A stretch of 64,000 nt of DNA from Bacteroidales bacterium (GTDB taxonomy: Bacteria > Bacteroidota > Bacteroidia > Bacteroidales > UBA932), in assembly GCA_017630155.1 (NCBI GenBank), contig JAGBVU010000005.1, positions 62,001 to 126,000 on the forward strand. The letters are read 5' to 3'. Of this stretch, positions 33,245 to 42,319 are shown one piece after another; the first letter of the stretch is position 1; every line of letters starts with the position of its first letter. The position numbers and the translations under genes are program-made. Under the pieces are notes generated by a model. It ran no database searches. It had not been told where the DNA came from and saw nothing but the letters and a program-made list of their open reading frames with translations.

Positions 33245-35542
33245 ATGAAAATGAAAAGAATCTTTACAATATTTTTAATTGCATTTGCAGCAGTTCTGGA
33301 GTTGGCTGCTCAAATTGCTCCAAAATCGCACACTGTTCAGGGTGTGGTTTATAACCTTAAGAATAATGGGGATAAAGAGGTAATCCCTTTTGCCACTGTT
33401 TATTGGCTACAGTCAGGTACTTATGTGGATTGTGATGTGGACGGGAAGTTTACATTTACAGTCTTTGAGAAGGCCGATGATGCCACCCTTGTGGCTACAG
33501 CTATCGGCTACAATACAGATACATTGGTGGTAAATTATGACACCAGAAATGTTGAATTTTTCCTTCAGGGTGTCAATGAACTTGAAAAGGCTGTGGTGCA
33601 GGCACGTCAGGAGGGTAGTTATCTCTCAAAGATGACCCCGGTGAAGACAGAGGTCATCACCGCTGCAGGTCTCTGCAAGATGGCTTGCTGCAATTTGGCT
33701 GAGAGTTTTGAAAACTCAGCAAGTGTGACAGTTGGTTACTCTGATGCCATCACTGGTGCCAAGCAGATCCGTCTCCTCGGCCTATCCGGAATTTATACAG
33801 CAATGCTTGATGAAAACCGCCCCACAATGAGGGGTCTGGCTGCTCCGTTTGGCCTCTCATATGTCCCAGGCCAGTGGCTCGAGAGTATCCAGATAGCAAA
33901 GGGCCCATCATCGGTGGTGAACGGTCTTGAGGCCATCACAGGTCAGATCAATATGGAGCACCGCAAACCTACAGATGAGAAGCCTCTGTTTGTAAACCTT
34001 TTTGTGGATAACCATCTGATGACCGAGGCAAACATAGCATCTTCACTCCAGCTCAATGAGAAGTGGAGCACAGTGACTATGGGACACTATTCATCGATGC
34101 CTATGGGGCACGACGGCAATGGTGACGGCTTCAAGGATGAACCCACATCCCTCAAATTCAACCTTACCAACCGCTGGCTCTACTATGATCAGAGCGGTAT
34201 GCAGATCAGATTTGGTATCAGGGCTCTGACCGATGACAGAACAGGTGGTATGACTTCGTTCAAAAAGGAGATGAGAAATGATGTCAATGCGATGGTAAAG
34301 GAGAATATCTGGGGCTCAAATATCAATAACAAGGGTGTGAATGCCTATGTGAAGGTGGGTATCCCTTTGAACCTTGAGAATACAAGAAACATTGCATTTA
34401 TTGCAGATTATACATATCACCAGATAGATTCCTATTTCGGAATCAAGAACTATAATGGCAAACAGAACTCTGTGTTTGCAAACATCATCTTCCAGGAGAT
34501 GATTGGTGATGAGCACAGAATCAATGCCGGTATCAGGAACCAGTTCGACCTTTTTGATGAGAGATTGGAGGATGCCTACATAACCTCTTTCGGGAAGCCT
34601 TGGAATACCACAGACTACAATCTGGGCAGAAGGGAGAATGCTGTCGGAGTATATGGTGAGTATACCTACACCCTCGGTGAGAAATTTTCAGCTGTGGCAG
34701 GTGTAAGTGTCGATTACAACAATCTTCACGGTCTGCTAGTAGCACCTCGTGCCAATATCAAATATGCCTTCACCGATGATATCATCTTCAGAGCATCGGG
34801 TGGAAGGGGATACCGCTCTCCAAATGTGGTGGTGGACAATATCGGTATGCTCTCTACAGGGCGACAGATAGATATTGCTCCAGCTCTGGATATTGAGGAT
34901 GCATGGACATACGGCGGTAACATTACCGGATATCTCCCTATCGGAGAGAACAGAAACTCATACCTGAGCTTCGATTACTTCAGAACAGATTTCAATAAGC
35001 AGATTATTGTAGATCAGGAGCTTGATTTGTCAAAGGTGAGCATCTACAATCTGGAGGGAAGATCGTTTACCAACACTTACCAGTTCGATTTCTCAGTGGA
35101 ACCTATCGAGAGATTCATCATTATCGCCACCTATCGCTATACTGACGCCAAAGTTACATTGGCAGGACAGGGACTTGTGGAGAGACCGATGACCAGCAGA
35201 TATAAAGGTGTGTTGAACCTGCAGTATGCTACCAGGATGAATATATGGACATTTGACTTCACTGCACAGCTCAATGGCCCTTGCAAACTCCCTTCATTCA
35301 TGGTGGAAAACGGTGTGACAACATCTCCTGCATATCCTGTTTTCTTCGCACAGGTGACCAGAAAATTCAGAAGCGTCGATGTATATATCGGGGGTGAGAA
35401 CCTCTCGAATTACAAACAGAAGAATCCGATTATTGAGTGGGAAAACCCTTACTCGTCGGAATTCAATGCCTCACAGGTATGGGGCCCTATCCTCGGATGG
35501 AAGGTATATGCCGGTATGAGGTTGACTTTATGGAAAAAATAA
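33245..35542 (+). CDS. TonB-dependent receptor, probably metal-linked
   Basis: 765 residues from the ATG at 33245 (MKMKRIFTIF); the frame has an earlier ATG at 33224. Signal peptide, then a carboxypeptidase-regulatory-like beta domain (about 25-115), the plug (about 120-230) with VGYSDAITGAKQIRLLGLSG, and a 22-strand-type barrel ending LGWKVYAGMRLTLWKK. The plug has a KMACCNLAESF segment with adjacent Cys148-Cys149, seen in Bacteroidetes receptors linked to copper or other metals. Flanked by the His/Cys-rich exported protein and an HMA-domain protein, which supports metal or metallophore import. Confidence 0.85.
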   Translation: MKMKRIFTIFLIAFAAVLELAAQIAPKSHTVQGVVYNLKNNGDKEVIPFATVYWLQSGTYVDCDVDGKFTFTVFEKADDATLVATAIGYNTDTLVVNYDTRNVEFFLQGVNELEKAVVQARQEGSYLSKMTPVKTEVITAAGLCKMACCNLAESFENSASVTVGYSDAITGAKQIRLLGLSGIYTAMLDENRPTMRGLAAPFGLSYVPGQWLESIQIAKGPSSVVNGLEAITGQINMEHRKPTDEKPLFVNLFVDNHLMTEANIASSLQLNEKWSTVTMGHYSSMPMGHDGNGDGFKDEPTSLKFNLTNRWLYYDQSGMQIRFGIRALTDDRTGGMTSFKKEMRNDVNAMVKENIWGSNINNKGVNAYVKVGIPLNLENTRNIAFIADYTYHQIDSYFGIKNYNGKQNSVFANIIFQEMIGDEHRINAGIRNQFDLFDERLEDAYITSFGKPWNTTDYNLGRRENAVGVYGEYTYTLGEKFSAVAGVSVDYNNLHGLLVAPRANIKYAFTDDIIFRASGGRGYRSPNVVVDNIGMLSTGRQIDIAPALDIEDAWTYGGNITGYLPIGENRNSYLSFDYFRTDFNKQIIVDQELDLSKVSIYNLEGRSFTNTYQFDFSVEPIERFIIIATYRYTDAKVTLAGQGLVERPMTSRYKGVLNLQYATRMNIWTFDFTAQLNGPCKLPSFMVENGVTTSPAYPVFFAQVTRKFRSVDVYIGGENLSNYKQKNPIIEWENPYSSEFNASQVWGPILGWKVYAGMRLTLWKK

Positions 35543-35561
35543 CATTTAAAACAGAATAATT

Positions 35562-35876
35562 ATGAAACATTTGCTTAGAATCTTTATCGTTGCGGTTTTC
35601 GCAATTTTCGCTTTGAATACAGAGGCTTCAGCCCAAAAGAAAAAAGAGGCTGAGGTGACCTTCAGTGTAAACGTTGACTGCCCTGCATGTGTCAAGAAAC
35701 TTGAGTCTAACCTCCCTTTCGAGAAAGGAGTGAAAGACCTTAAGGTGAGCCTTGAAAACCAGACTGTATGGTTCAAATATCAGGCAGACAAGACTACCAA
35801 GGAGAATTTGGCAAAAGCTATCGAGAAATTCGGCTACAAAGTGTCAGAGATCCAGAAGGAAGAGGTTAAAAAATAA
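35562..35876 (+). CDS. Periplasmic heavy-metal-associated (HMA) domain protein
   Basis: 104 residues: signal peptide (cleavage near ASAQ, about residue 25) and a single ferredoxin-like HMA domain with metal-binding Cys40 and Cys43 in NVDCPACVKK. No P-type ATPase follows; unlike cytoplasmic CopZ chaperones this one is exported. It sits 19 bp after the TonB receptor and would accept metal, most likely Cu(I), in the periplasm. Function inferred from fold and context. Confidence 0.85.
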   Translation: MKHLLRIFIVAVFAIFALNTEASAQKKKEAEVTFSVNVDCPACVKKLESNLPFEKGVKDLKVSLENQTVWFKYQADKTTKENLAKAIEKFGYKVSEIQKEEVKK

Positions 35877-35890
35877 TTCAGAAGGCTGTT

Positions 35891-38371
35891 ATGCGCAGGT
35901 TGATCTTCGCCCTTTTGCTGACAATCCTCCCATCTGTCGTATCTGCACAATCGTGGATCAGGGTGAACCAGGCAGGATACCTCCCAACAGACATCAAGGT
36001 GGCTGTCCTTATCTCACAGGATGAGGCTGATGGCTCTTTCGAAGTATGCGATGCCATCACTTCGGAGGTGGTATTCAAAGGTAAGGGAAGGGGTAGTAAT
36101 GCCTCCAAGTGGGGGATGAAGAGGGCATTCCGTCTTGATTTCACCAGCCTTGACAAGGATGGTGGCTACTATATCAGAAGCAATGGTGCCAAGAGCCCGG
36201 TATTCAGAATAGGGGCAGATGTCTATGACGGGATAGCCGATTATCTTTTGGTCTATATGAGGCAGCAGAGGTGCGGTGACAACCCTTTCAATGGGGAGCT
36301 TTGCCATCAGCACGATGGATATATTGTGGATCATCCTACGCGTAGCGGAGAGAAGATAGATGTTACAGGGGGATGGCACGATGCTACAGACTATCTGCAG
36401 TATCTGACCACATCAGCCACTACTACATACCATATGCTCTTTGCCTATAATGAGGCTGAAGACAAGAGCATATTCAAGGATCAGTATGATGCCAGAGGCA
36501 AATTGGGCTCAAACGGTATCCCTGATATCCTTGATGAGGCCAAGTGGGGACTTGACTGGCTAGAGAAGATGAATCCTGAGGATAGGGTGATGTTCAACCA
36601 GATTGCAGATGACAGGGACCACGCAGGTTTCAGAGTTCCATACAAAGACACTGTAGATTATGGGTGGGGCCCTGGAGAGGGACGCCCTGTATATTTCGTC
36701 TCTGGCAAACCACAGGGTCTCAGCAAATGGATAAACAGAACCACAGGAGTTTCATCATCGGCAGGAAAGTTTGCCTCCACTTTTGCCCTTGGAGCAGAGG
36801 TGTTGAGGGATTATTACCCGGAGTTCTGCGACCAGATATATTCAAAGGCTGAGCAGGCATACGACTTCGCAACTGAGGACGTAGGTAATACCCAGACTGC
36901 GTGCAATGTGTCGCCATATTTCTACGAAGAGGACAGCTTTGTCGATGATATAGAGTTGGCTGCCGCCACTTTTATGCACTTTAATAAGGGGGGAGAGTGG
37001 AAGAAACAGGCCGACTATTGGGGCGAACTCGAACCTGTATCGCCATGGATGGAGCTTGGGAGAGGGAGACACTATCAGTATTACCCATTTATCAACCTCG
37101 GACACTACTATCTCGCAAGCAGTGATGATCCGAAGATAAGTGCAAAATATACTGAGTATATGCGTCAGGGTCTTCAGGATATAAAGGATAGGGCAGCAGA
37201 TGACCCGTTTATGAATGGTGTTCCATATATATGGTGCTCAAACAATCTGGTCTCTGCAGCAGTTTCGCAGGCGAGACTCTATCATGAGGTCTCTGGTGAT
37301 GCCTCATTCCTGGAGATGGAGATGGCCCTCAGGGACTGGTTGTTAGGATGTAACCCTTGGGGTACCTCAATGATTGTGGGGTATCCATCTTTTGGAGATT
37401 ATCCCAATTCTCCCCACTCATCTTACTTTGTAATCAATGGTGACCTGACATACGGAGGTCTTGTGGATGGACCTGTATATTATACTGTATTTCACGAGAG
37501 GGCTGCAAAATCGTTGACAGGTACCGACAAATATGCCCCATTCAACAATGGTATCGCAGTATATCACGACGATTTGGGGGATTACGCTTCAAATGAGCCC
37601 ACTATGGACGGCACAGCCGGTCTTACCTACTACTTTGGCAAGATGGAGTCAAAGGGGAGCGCTCTCAAGGGGGTCAAAAGGGTAAATGACAGTCAGGGGG
37701 CTGCCGTCAGGGTAAACCCTCAGGAGAAGAGGGTGTATTTTATCTTCTCGGCAGATACCCGTTTCAATGGTGGTCCTCACATATTGAAGACCCTTGAGAA
37801 GAACAATGTCAAAGGTTCATTCTTCCTTACCGGCAACTGTCTGAGGATGGAGGAGCACAAGGAGCTGATTGAAAAGATAATTGGAGATGGTCACTATGTA
37901 GGCGGACACTCTGACAATCACCTCCTTTATGCACCTTGGGAAGAGAGGGCCACCTCTTTGGTGTCAAGGGACAGTCTTGAGAGGGATCTGCTCCTCAATA
38001 TGGCTGAACTTGAGAAGTTTGGGATAGGTGCGGATGATGCCAGATGGTTCCTCCCTCCGTATGAGTACTACAATTCAGACCACGTGAAGTGGCTTGAGAA
38101 TATGGGTATGAAGGTTATGAACCTGACACCGGGGACAGCTACTGCTGCAGACTATACCACTGCAGATATGCCCAACTACCGCTCATCGCAGACCCTTATC
38201 AATACACTGCTTGAGTTTGAGAAGAATGTGGGTCTTAATGGGGCAATAATACTTATACACCCAGGTATAGAGTCGGGGAGACCCGATCCGTTATACCATA
38301 GATTGGGTGAAATAATCAAGACTTTGAAGAAGAGGGGGTATTCATTCGGAACCTTCTCAGAACTTAAATAG
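35891..38371 (+). CDS. GH9 glycoside hydrolase fused to a polysaccharide-deacetylase-like domain
   Basis: 826 residues, secreted (signal peptide 1-19). Order: CelD_N immunoglobulin-like domain (about 20-108), GH9 catalytic (alpha/alpha)6 barrel (about 112-590) with the Asp pair region DVTGGWHDATDYLQY (158-171) and the proton donor Glu569 in SNEPTMDG, then a NodB/CE4-like domain (about 612-826). In that domain HSDNH (about 673), FLPPYEYYN and LIHPG resemble CE4 motifs 2, 3 and 5, but the first motif is FSADTRF instead of TFDDGP. GH9 enzymes cleave beta-glucans such as cellulose or mixed-linkage glucan; the deacetylase could act on acetylated side groups. It follows the HMA gene by 14 bp. Confidence 0.85.
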   Translation: MRRLIFALLLTILPSVVSAQSWIRVNQAGYLPTDIKVAVLISQDEADGSFEVCDAITSEVVFKGKGRGSNASKWGMKRAFRLDFTSLDKDGGYYIRSNGAKSPVFRIGADVYDGIADYLLVYMRQQRCGDNPFNGELCHQHDGYIVDHPTRSGEKIDVTGGWHDATDYLQYLTTSATTTYHMLFAYNEAEDKSIFKDQYDARGKLGSNGIPDILDEAKWGLDWLEKMNPEDRVMFNQIADDRDHAGFRVPYKDTVDYGWGPGEGRPVYFVSGKPQGLSKWINRTTGVSSSAGKFASTFALGAEVLRDYYPEFCDQIYSKAEQAYDFATEDVGNTQTACNVSPYFYEEDSFVDDIELAAATFMHFNKGGEWKKQADYWGELEPVSPWMELGRGRHYQYYPFINLGHYYLASSDDPKISAKYTEYMRQGLQDIKDRAADDPFMNGVPYIWCSNNLVSAAVSQARLYHEVSGDASFLEMEMALRDWLLGCNPWGTSMIVGYPSFGDYPNSPHSSYFVINGDLTYGGLVDGPVYYTVFHERAAKSLTGTDKYAPFNNGIAVYHDDLGDYASNEPTMDGTAGLTYYFGKMESKGSALKGVKRVNDSQGAAVRVNPQEKRVYFIFSADTRFNGGPHILKTLEKNNVKGSFFLTGNCLRMEEHKELIEKIIGDGHYVGGHSDNHLLYAPWEERATSLVSRDSLERDLLLNMAELEKFGIGADDARWFLPPYEYYNSDHVKWLENMGMKVMNLTPGTATAADYTTADMPNYRSSQTLINTLLEFEKNVGLNGAIILIHPGIESGRPDPLYHRLGEIIKTLKKRGYSFGTFSELK

Positions 38372-38379
38372 ATAAACTA

Positions 38380-39228
38380 ATGTACGAGATACTGCTCAAA
38401 AAGGAATTGACCCCCACCATTACACTGATGGAGGTATCTGCACCCAGACTTGCCGCATCGGCAAAGCCCGGACAATTCCTTATTGTAAGGACAGATGAGA
38501 ATGGAGAGCGTATTCCATTGACTGTGTGTGATTATGATAAGGAGAGAGGAAGTGTGACCATAGTTACACAGAAAGTGGGTGCATCTTCGAAAAAGATTTG
38601 CGACCTGCAGCAGGGGGAATCTTTTCAGGATGTGTCGGGTCCACTTGGAAGGCCCTCTGACTTCATTGCACTCAGTGATGAAGAGCTTGGCAAGATGAGA
38701 TTCATTTTCATTGCCGGAGGTCTGGGAACTGCACCTGTATATCCGCAGGCCAAATATCTTCACGAGAGGGGGGCAAAGGTGGATATTATAGTGGGTGCCA
38801 AAACAGCCGATATGCTCATTTTGGAGGAGGAGATGTCCAAGGTGTGCGATCATCTGTATATTTGTACCGATGATGGCTCGAAAGGGATGAAGGGGCTTGT
38901 GACAGAAAAACTGGCCCAATTGTGTGAATCGGGGGAGAAATATGATCAGGCAGTCTCTATCGGTCCGATGATTATGATGAAGTTTGTCACCCTCACAGCC
39001 AAAAAATATAATCTTCCACTTGTCGTGAGCCTCAATACCCTTATGGTGGACGGTACCGGTATGTGCGGTGCCTGTCGTGTGACAGTGGGTGGCAAGGTCC
39101 GTTTTGCCTGTGTGGAGGGGCCTGAGTTTGATGCCTACCAGGTCGATTTTGATGAGGCTCTCCGCAGACAGACTATGTACAAGAGTCAGGAGGTAGAGGC
39201 AGACCACAAATGTAGAATAAGAAATTAG
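38380..39228 (+). CDS. nfnA: NfnA-type FAD/NAD(H)-binding ferredoxin:NADP+ oxidoreductase subunit
   Basis: 282 residues: an FAD-binding beta-barrel (about 1-100), a nucleotide-binding Rossmann-like domain (FIFIAGGLGTAPVYPQAKYL, about 108-127), and a C-terminal [2Fe-2S] site with Cys in DGTGMCGACRV and FACVEGP. Paired with the next gene this gives the NfnAB complex, which couples NADH and reduced ferredoxin oxidation to NADP+ reduction by flavin bifurcation. Sulfide dehydrogenase or PyrK-like annotation is possible from similarity alone, but the adjacent GltD-like subunit favours NfnAB. The next gene starts 4 nt later. Confidence 0.85.
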   Translation: MYEILLKKELTPTITLMEVSAPRLAASAKPGQFLIVRTDENGERIPLTVCDYDKERGSVTIVTQKVGASSKKICDLQQGESFQDVSGPLGRPSDFIALSDEELGKMRFIFIAGGLGTAPVYPQAKYLHERGAKVDIIVGAKTADMLILEEEMSKVCDHLYICTDDGSKGMKGLVTEKLAQLCESGEKYDQAVSIGPMIMMKFVTLTAKKYNLPLVVSLNTLMVDGTGMCGACRVTVGGKVRFACVEGPEFDAYQVDFDEALRRQTMYKSQEVEADHKCRIRN

Positions 39229-39232
39229 TGCT

Positions 39233-40618
39233 ATGGCAAATACAAAAATAGACAGAGTCCCAGTGAGGGAGCAGGATCCTAAAGTCAGAGCTACCAACTT
39301 TGACGAGGTTTGCTATGGCTACAATAAAGAGGAGGCGATGCTCGAAGCGAGCAGGTGTCTCAATTGCCGCAGGCCCGGTTGTATGTTGGCCTGCCCTGTA
39401 TCGGTCAAAATCCCTGCATTTATCGAAAAGGTGGCTGCCGGTGATTTTGAAGGTGCGGGGAGAATCATTGCTATGGACAGCTCGCTGCCTGCCATATGCG
39501 GAAGGGTGTGCCCACAGGAGTCGCAGTGCGAAGGATCGTGCGTGCTGAATCTGAAAGGGCAGCCTGTAGCAATAGGCAAGCTTGAGCGTTTTGTGGCCGA
39601 CTGGAGTCGTGAAAACGGCATCTCTTATAATGATAAAGAGGCCTCCAATGGGATGAAGGTGGCTGTAGTGGGTAGTGGACCTGCTGGGCTAGCCTGTGCA
39701 TCAGACCTTGCAAAATGGGGTTATGATGTAACCATTTTTGAGAGTCTTCATAAGCCGGGTGGTGTCCTCCAGTACGGTATCCCAGAATTCCGCCTCCCCA
39801 AGGATAAAGTGGTGGGGAGCGAGATATCTAAGCTGAAGGAGCTGGGGATCAAAATAGAGACAAATGTTATTGTCGGAAGGACAATTACCATAGAGCAACT
39901 GATGGGTGAGGAGGGCTTCTCTGCGGTCTTTATCGGATCGGGGGCAGGACTACCCAAGTTTATGAACATTCCGGGCGAGAGCCTCAATGGAGTATTCTCC
40001 GCAAATGAGTTCCTCACCAGAAACAACCTGATGAAGGCTTACTCAGCAGAGAGTGATACCCCGATATATGCAGGTCATAAGGCTGTGGTGGTAGGTGGTG
40101 GAAATGTTGCCATGGATGCTGCCCGTACCGCATTGCGCTTGGGGGCAGAGGTGACAATAGTGTACCGACGCACTGAACAGGAACTCCCTGCCAGGGCCGA
40201 GGAGGTGCACCATGCCAAGGAGGAGGGTATTGCATTCAGGATGCTCTCCAACCCGGTGGAGATTCTCGGGGATGAAAAAGGTTGGGTCCGTGCAATCCGT
40301 TGTCAGGAGATGGAGTTGGGTGTGCCTGATGCATCGGGACGCCGTTCACCAGTGGCAGTGGAGGGCTCATACTTCGATATAGAGACCGATGTGGTGATAA
40401 TGTCGCTCGGTACCTCTCCCAATCCCCTTATCGCAGGGACAACTCCAGGCTTGGAGGTGGACAGAAGGGGCTGTATTGTGGCATCTGCCGATGGGGCTAC
40501 ATCCAAAGAGTATGTCTATGCCGGCGGTGATGCCGTGACAGGTGCGGCAACTGTGATATTGGCTATGGGGGCTGGAAGAAAGGCCGCCAGAGCTATAGAT
40601 GAGAAACTTAAAAAATAA
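39233..40618 (+). CDS. nfnB: NfnB-type subunit (glutamate synthase small-chain-like)
   Basis: 461 residues, GltD-like. Two [4Fe-4S] clusters are indicated by CLNCRRPGCMLACPV (about 42-56) and ICGRVCPQESQCEGSCV (about 89-105); an FAD site AVVGSGPAGLACA (about 143-155) and an NADPH site AVVVGGGNVAMDAARTA (about 285) follow, with YAGGDAVTGAATVILAMGAG near the C-terminus. Alone it could be read as homotetrameric glutamate synthase, but there is no large glutamate synthase subunit here and nfnA is adjacent. Likely role is NADPH supply from NADH and ferredoxin in fermentative metabolism. Confidence 0.85.
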   Translation: MANTKIDRVPVREQDPKVRATNFDEVCYGYNKEEAMLEASRCLNCRRPGCMLACPVSVKIPAFIEKVAAGDFEGAGRIIAMDSSLPAICGRVCPQESQCEGSCVLNLKGQPVAIGKLERFVADWSRENGISYNDKEASNGMKVAVVGSGPAGLACASDLAKWGYDVTIFESLHKPGGVLQYGIPEFRLPKDKVVGSEISKLKELGIKIETNVIVGRTITIEQLMGEEGFSAVFIGSGAGLPKFMNIPGESLNGVFSANEFLTRNNLMKAYSAESDTPIYAGHKAVVVGGGNVAMDAARTALRLGAEVTIVYRRTEQELPARAEEVHHAKEEGIAFRMLSNPVEILGDEKGWVRAIRCQEMELGVPDASGRRSPVAVEGSYFDIETDVVIMSLGTSPNPLIAGTTPGLEVDRRGCIVASADGATSKEYVYAGGDAVTGAATVILAMGAGRKAARAIDEKLKK

Positions 40619-40627
40619 AAATTATAT

Positions 40628-42013
40628 ATGGCACAAAAACCATCAATTCCAAAGGGAACCAGAGACTTCTCACCAGTAGAGATGGCGGGGAGAAACTACA
40701 TTTTTGACACAGTAAAGACAGTATTCAAGAAGTATGGATTCTTGCCATTGGAGACACCTTCTATGGAGAACCTTTCTACCCTTTTGGGAAAATACGGAGA
40801 GGAGGGGGACAAACTCCTTTTCAAGGTACTCAATTCTGGCGATGCATTCTCTGGCGTGGATTACGAAGGATACAAAGTGGGGGAGGAGAACGGCAAGAAG
40901 TTCTACAACAGCAATGCCCTTTCACTTAAAGTGTGTGAAAAGGGTCTCCGCTACGACCTTACTGTCCCTTTTGCCCGCTATGTGGTACAACATCAGAATG
41001 AACTTACTTTCCCTTTTAAAAGATATCAGCTTCAGCCGGTGTGGAGGGCTGACCGTCCTCAGAAGGGGCGTTACAGAGAGTTCTATCAGTGTGATGTCGA
41101 TGTGATCGGTTCACGTTCGCTCCTGAATGAGCTTGAGCTGGTACAGATTGTGGATGAGGTGTTTACAATGTTTGATATCAATGTATGTGTCAAGATCAAT
41201 AACCGCAAGATCCTTTCTGGTCTTGCTGAGATTTCGGGTCACCCTGACAAACTTATCGATATCACTGTAGCTATAGACAAGATTGATAAAATCGGTCTTG
41301 ATGCTGTTAAAGATGAACTTCGTGAGAGGGGACTTGATGATGCAGCTATCTCAGTGATAGAGCCTGTTCTCACCCTTTCCGGTACATCTTCAGAGAAGAT
41401 AGCCACTATGAGGGGTATACTTGCTGCTTCTGAAGTGGGTCTGAAAGGTGTGGATGAACTGGAGGAGCTCTTTGGTCTGATTGAGGCATCAGGTGTCCGT
41501 CAGGAGGTGGAGATAGATCTCTCATTGGCCCGTGGTCTGAATTACTATACCGGTGCCATCTTCGAGGTGAAGGCTAAAGATTTCGCTATAGGTAGCATCT
41601 GCGGTGGTGGACGATATGATGACCTTACAGGTATATTCGGACTTCCAAATATGTCTGGCGTAGGCATCTCTTTCGGTGCTGACCGTATATATGATGTGCT
41701 CCTGGGCCTTGACAAATTCCCTAAAGAGGCTGTTTCAGGTACAAAAGTGCTGTTTACAAATATGGGCACTACTGAGCTCCGTTATACTATACCTATCGCT
41801 AAAGAGCTCCGTCTGGCAGGTATCCCTGTGGAGATTTACCCTGATAATGTGAAACTTAAAAAACAGTTCGATTACGCAGATAAAAAAGGTATCAAGTTTT
41901 TGGCTATAGTGGGTGAAAATGAGGTAAATAAGGGTGTCGTGATGTTGAAGAACCTCGCAACAGGAGAGCAAGTGGAGGTGACCCCTTCAGAGATAGCTGA
42001 GAAGATAAAATAG
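40628..42013 (+). CDS. hisS: Histidyl-tRNA synthetase
   Basis: 461-residue class II synthetase. Motif 2 in [23 protein letters not shown] (about residues 138-160), histidine-binding segments [15 protein letters not shown] and [13 protein letters not shown], motif 3 region [15 protein letters not shown], and a C-terminal anticodon-binding domain (about 365-461). It follows nfnB by 9 bp and is followed by the initiator tRNA with its own promoter. Confidence 0.97.
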   Translation: MAQKPSIPKGTRDFSPVEMAGRNYIFDTVKTVFKKYGFLPLETPSMENLSTLLGKYGEEGDKLLFKVLNSGDAFSGVDYEGYKVGEENGKKFYNSNALSLKVCEKGLRYDLTVPFARYVVQHQNELTFPFKRYQLQPVWRADRPQKGRYREFYQCDVDVIGSRSLLNELELVQIVDEVFTMFDINVCVKINNRKILSGLAEISGHPDKLIDITVAIDKIDKIGLDAVKDELRERGLDDAAISVIEPVLTLSGTSSEKIATMRGILAASEVGLKGVDELEELFGLIEASGVRQEVEIDLSLARGLNYYTGAIFEVKAKDFAIGSICGGGRYDDLTGIFGLPNMSGVGISFGADRIYDVLLGLDKFPKEAVSGTKVLFTNMGTTELRYTIPIAKELRLAGIPVEIYPDNVKLKKQFDYADKKGIKFLAIVGENEVNKGVVMLKNLATGEQVEVTPSEIAEKIK

Positions 42014-42020
42014 CATTAAA

Positions 42021-42051
42021 ATTTGCAAGTTCCGAAATAATGGCTACCTTT
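42021..42051 (+). promoter_or_regulatory. Promoter of the initiator tRNA gene
   Basis: TTTG (42021-42024), 19 bp, TACCTTTG (42044-42051): full match to the Bacteroidetes promoter, in the gap after hisS. The tRNA begins 12 nt after the -7 box. Confidence 0.75.
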
Positions 42052-42063
42052 GCAGTCCAATAC

Positions 42064-42133
<70 letters not shown>

Positions 42134-42136
<3 letters not shown>

Positions 42137-42175
42137 CTAACAAAAAGGTCAGCATGTCGCTGACCTTTTTTTGTT
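42134..42175 (+). repeat. Left direct repeat (attL-like) of the tRNA-fMet island
   Basis: 42 bp matching 45625-45666 with a single difference (G at 42156 against A at 45647). It comprises the last three bases of the tRNA and the complete rho-independent terminator. Together with the integrase remnant at the far end it marks the left boundary of a 3.5-kb inserted segment. Confidence 0.8.
42142..42172 (+). terminator. Terminator of tRNA-fMet
   Basis: GGTCAGC-ATGTC-GCTGACC stem-loop, extended by A5 on the left and followed by T7. Because both sides are A/T tracts it would work on either strand. A copy lies at 45633-45663. Confidence 0.92.
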
Positions 42176-42199
42176 GCTTATCATCCCGCTGGAGATGGT

Positions 42200-42245
42200 C
42201 CAAAGTGTTGGTTGTTGTCCAGCCAAAGTGTTGGTTGTTGTCCAG
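42200..42245 (+). repeat. Perfect tandem duplication of 23 bp
   Basis: Two adjacent identical 23-bp units (42200-42222, 42223-42245), each beginning CCAAAGTGTTGG. They lie just inside the left end of the island, upstream of the NADAR-family gene. Possible binding sites for an element-encoded or host protein; no homologous unit was seen elsewhere in the window. Confidence 0.85.
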
Positions 42246-42249
42246 TTTT

Positions 42250-42286
42250 CCGGCCAGGTCTGCAAAATCTTGTTGGACCTGGCCGG
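42250..42286 (+). promoter_or_regulatory. 11-bp perfect inverted repeat upstream of the NADAR-family gene
   Basis: CCGGCCAGGTC and GACCTGGCCGG are separated by 15 nt, 34 bp before the chosen start codon. The GC-rich stem contrasts with the AT-rich genes downstream. It could be an operator, an attenuator stem or an arm-type site of the inserted element; there is no T-tract directly after it. Confidence 0.5.
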
Positions 42287-42319
42287 GTGTTGTTTTGTAA
42301 GTTGTTGATATATAGTGAT

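Noticed and set aside
38377..39297. 306-residue open frame opposite nfnA
   Set aside because: Antisense to a well-supported gene with conserved motifs; composition rich in His and Cys is typical of shadow frames.
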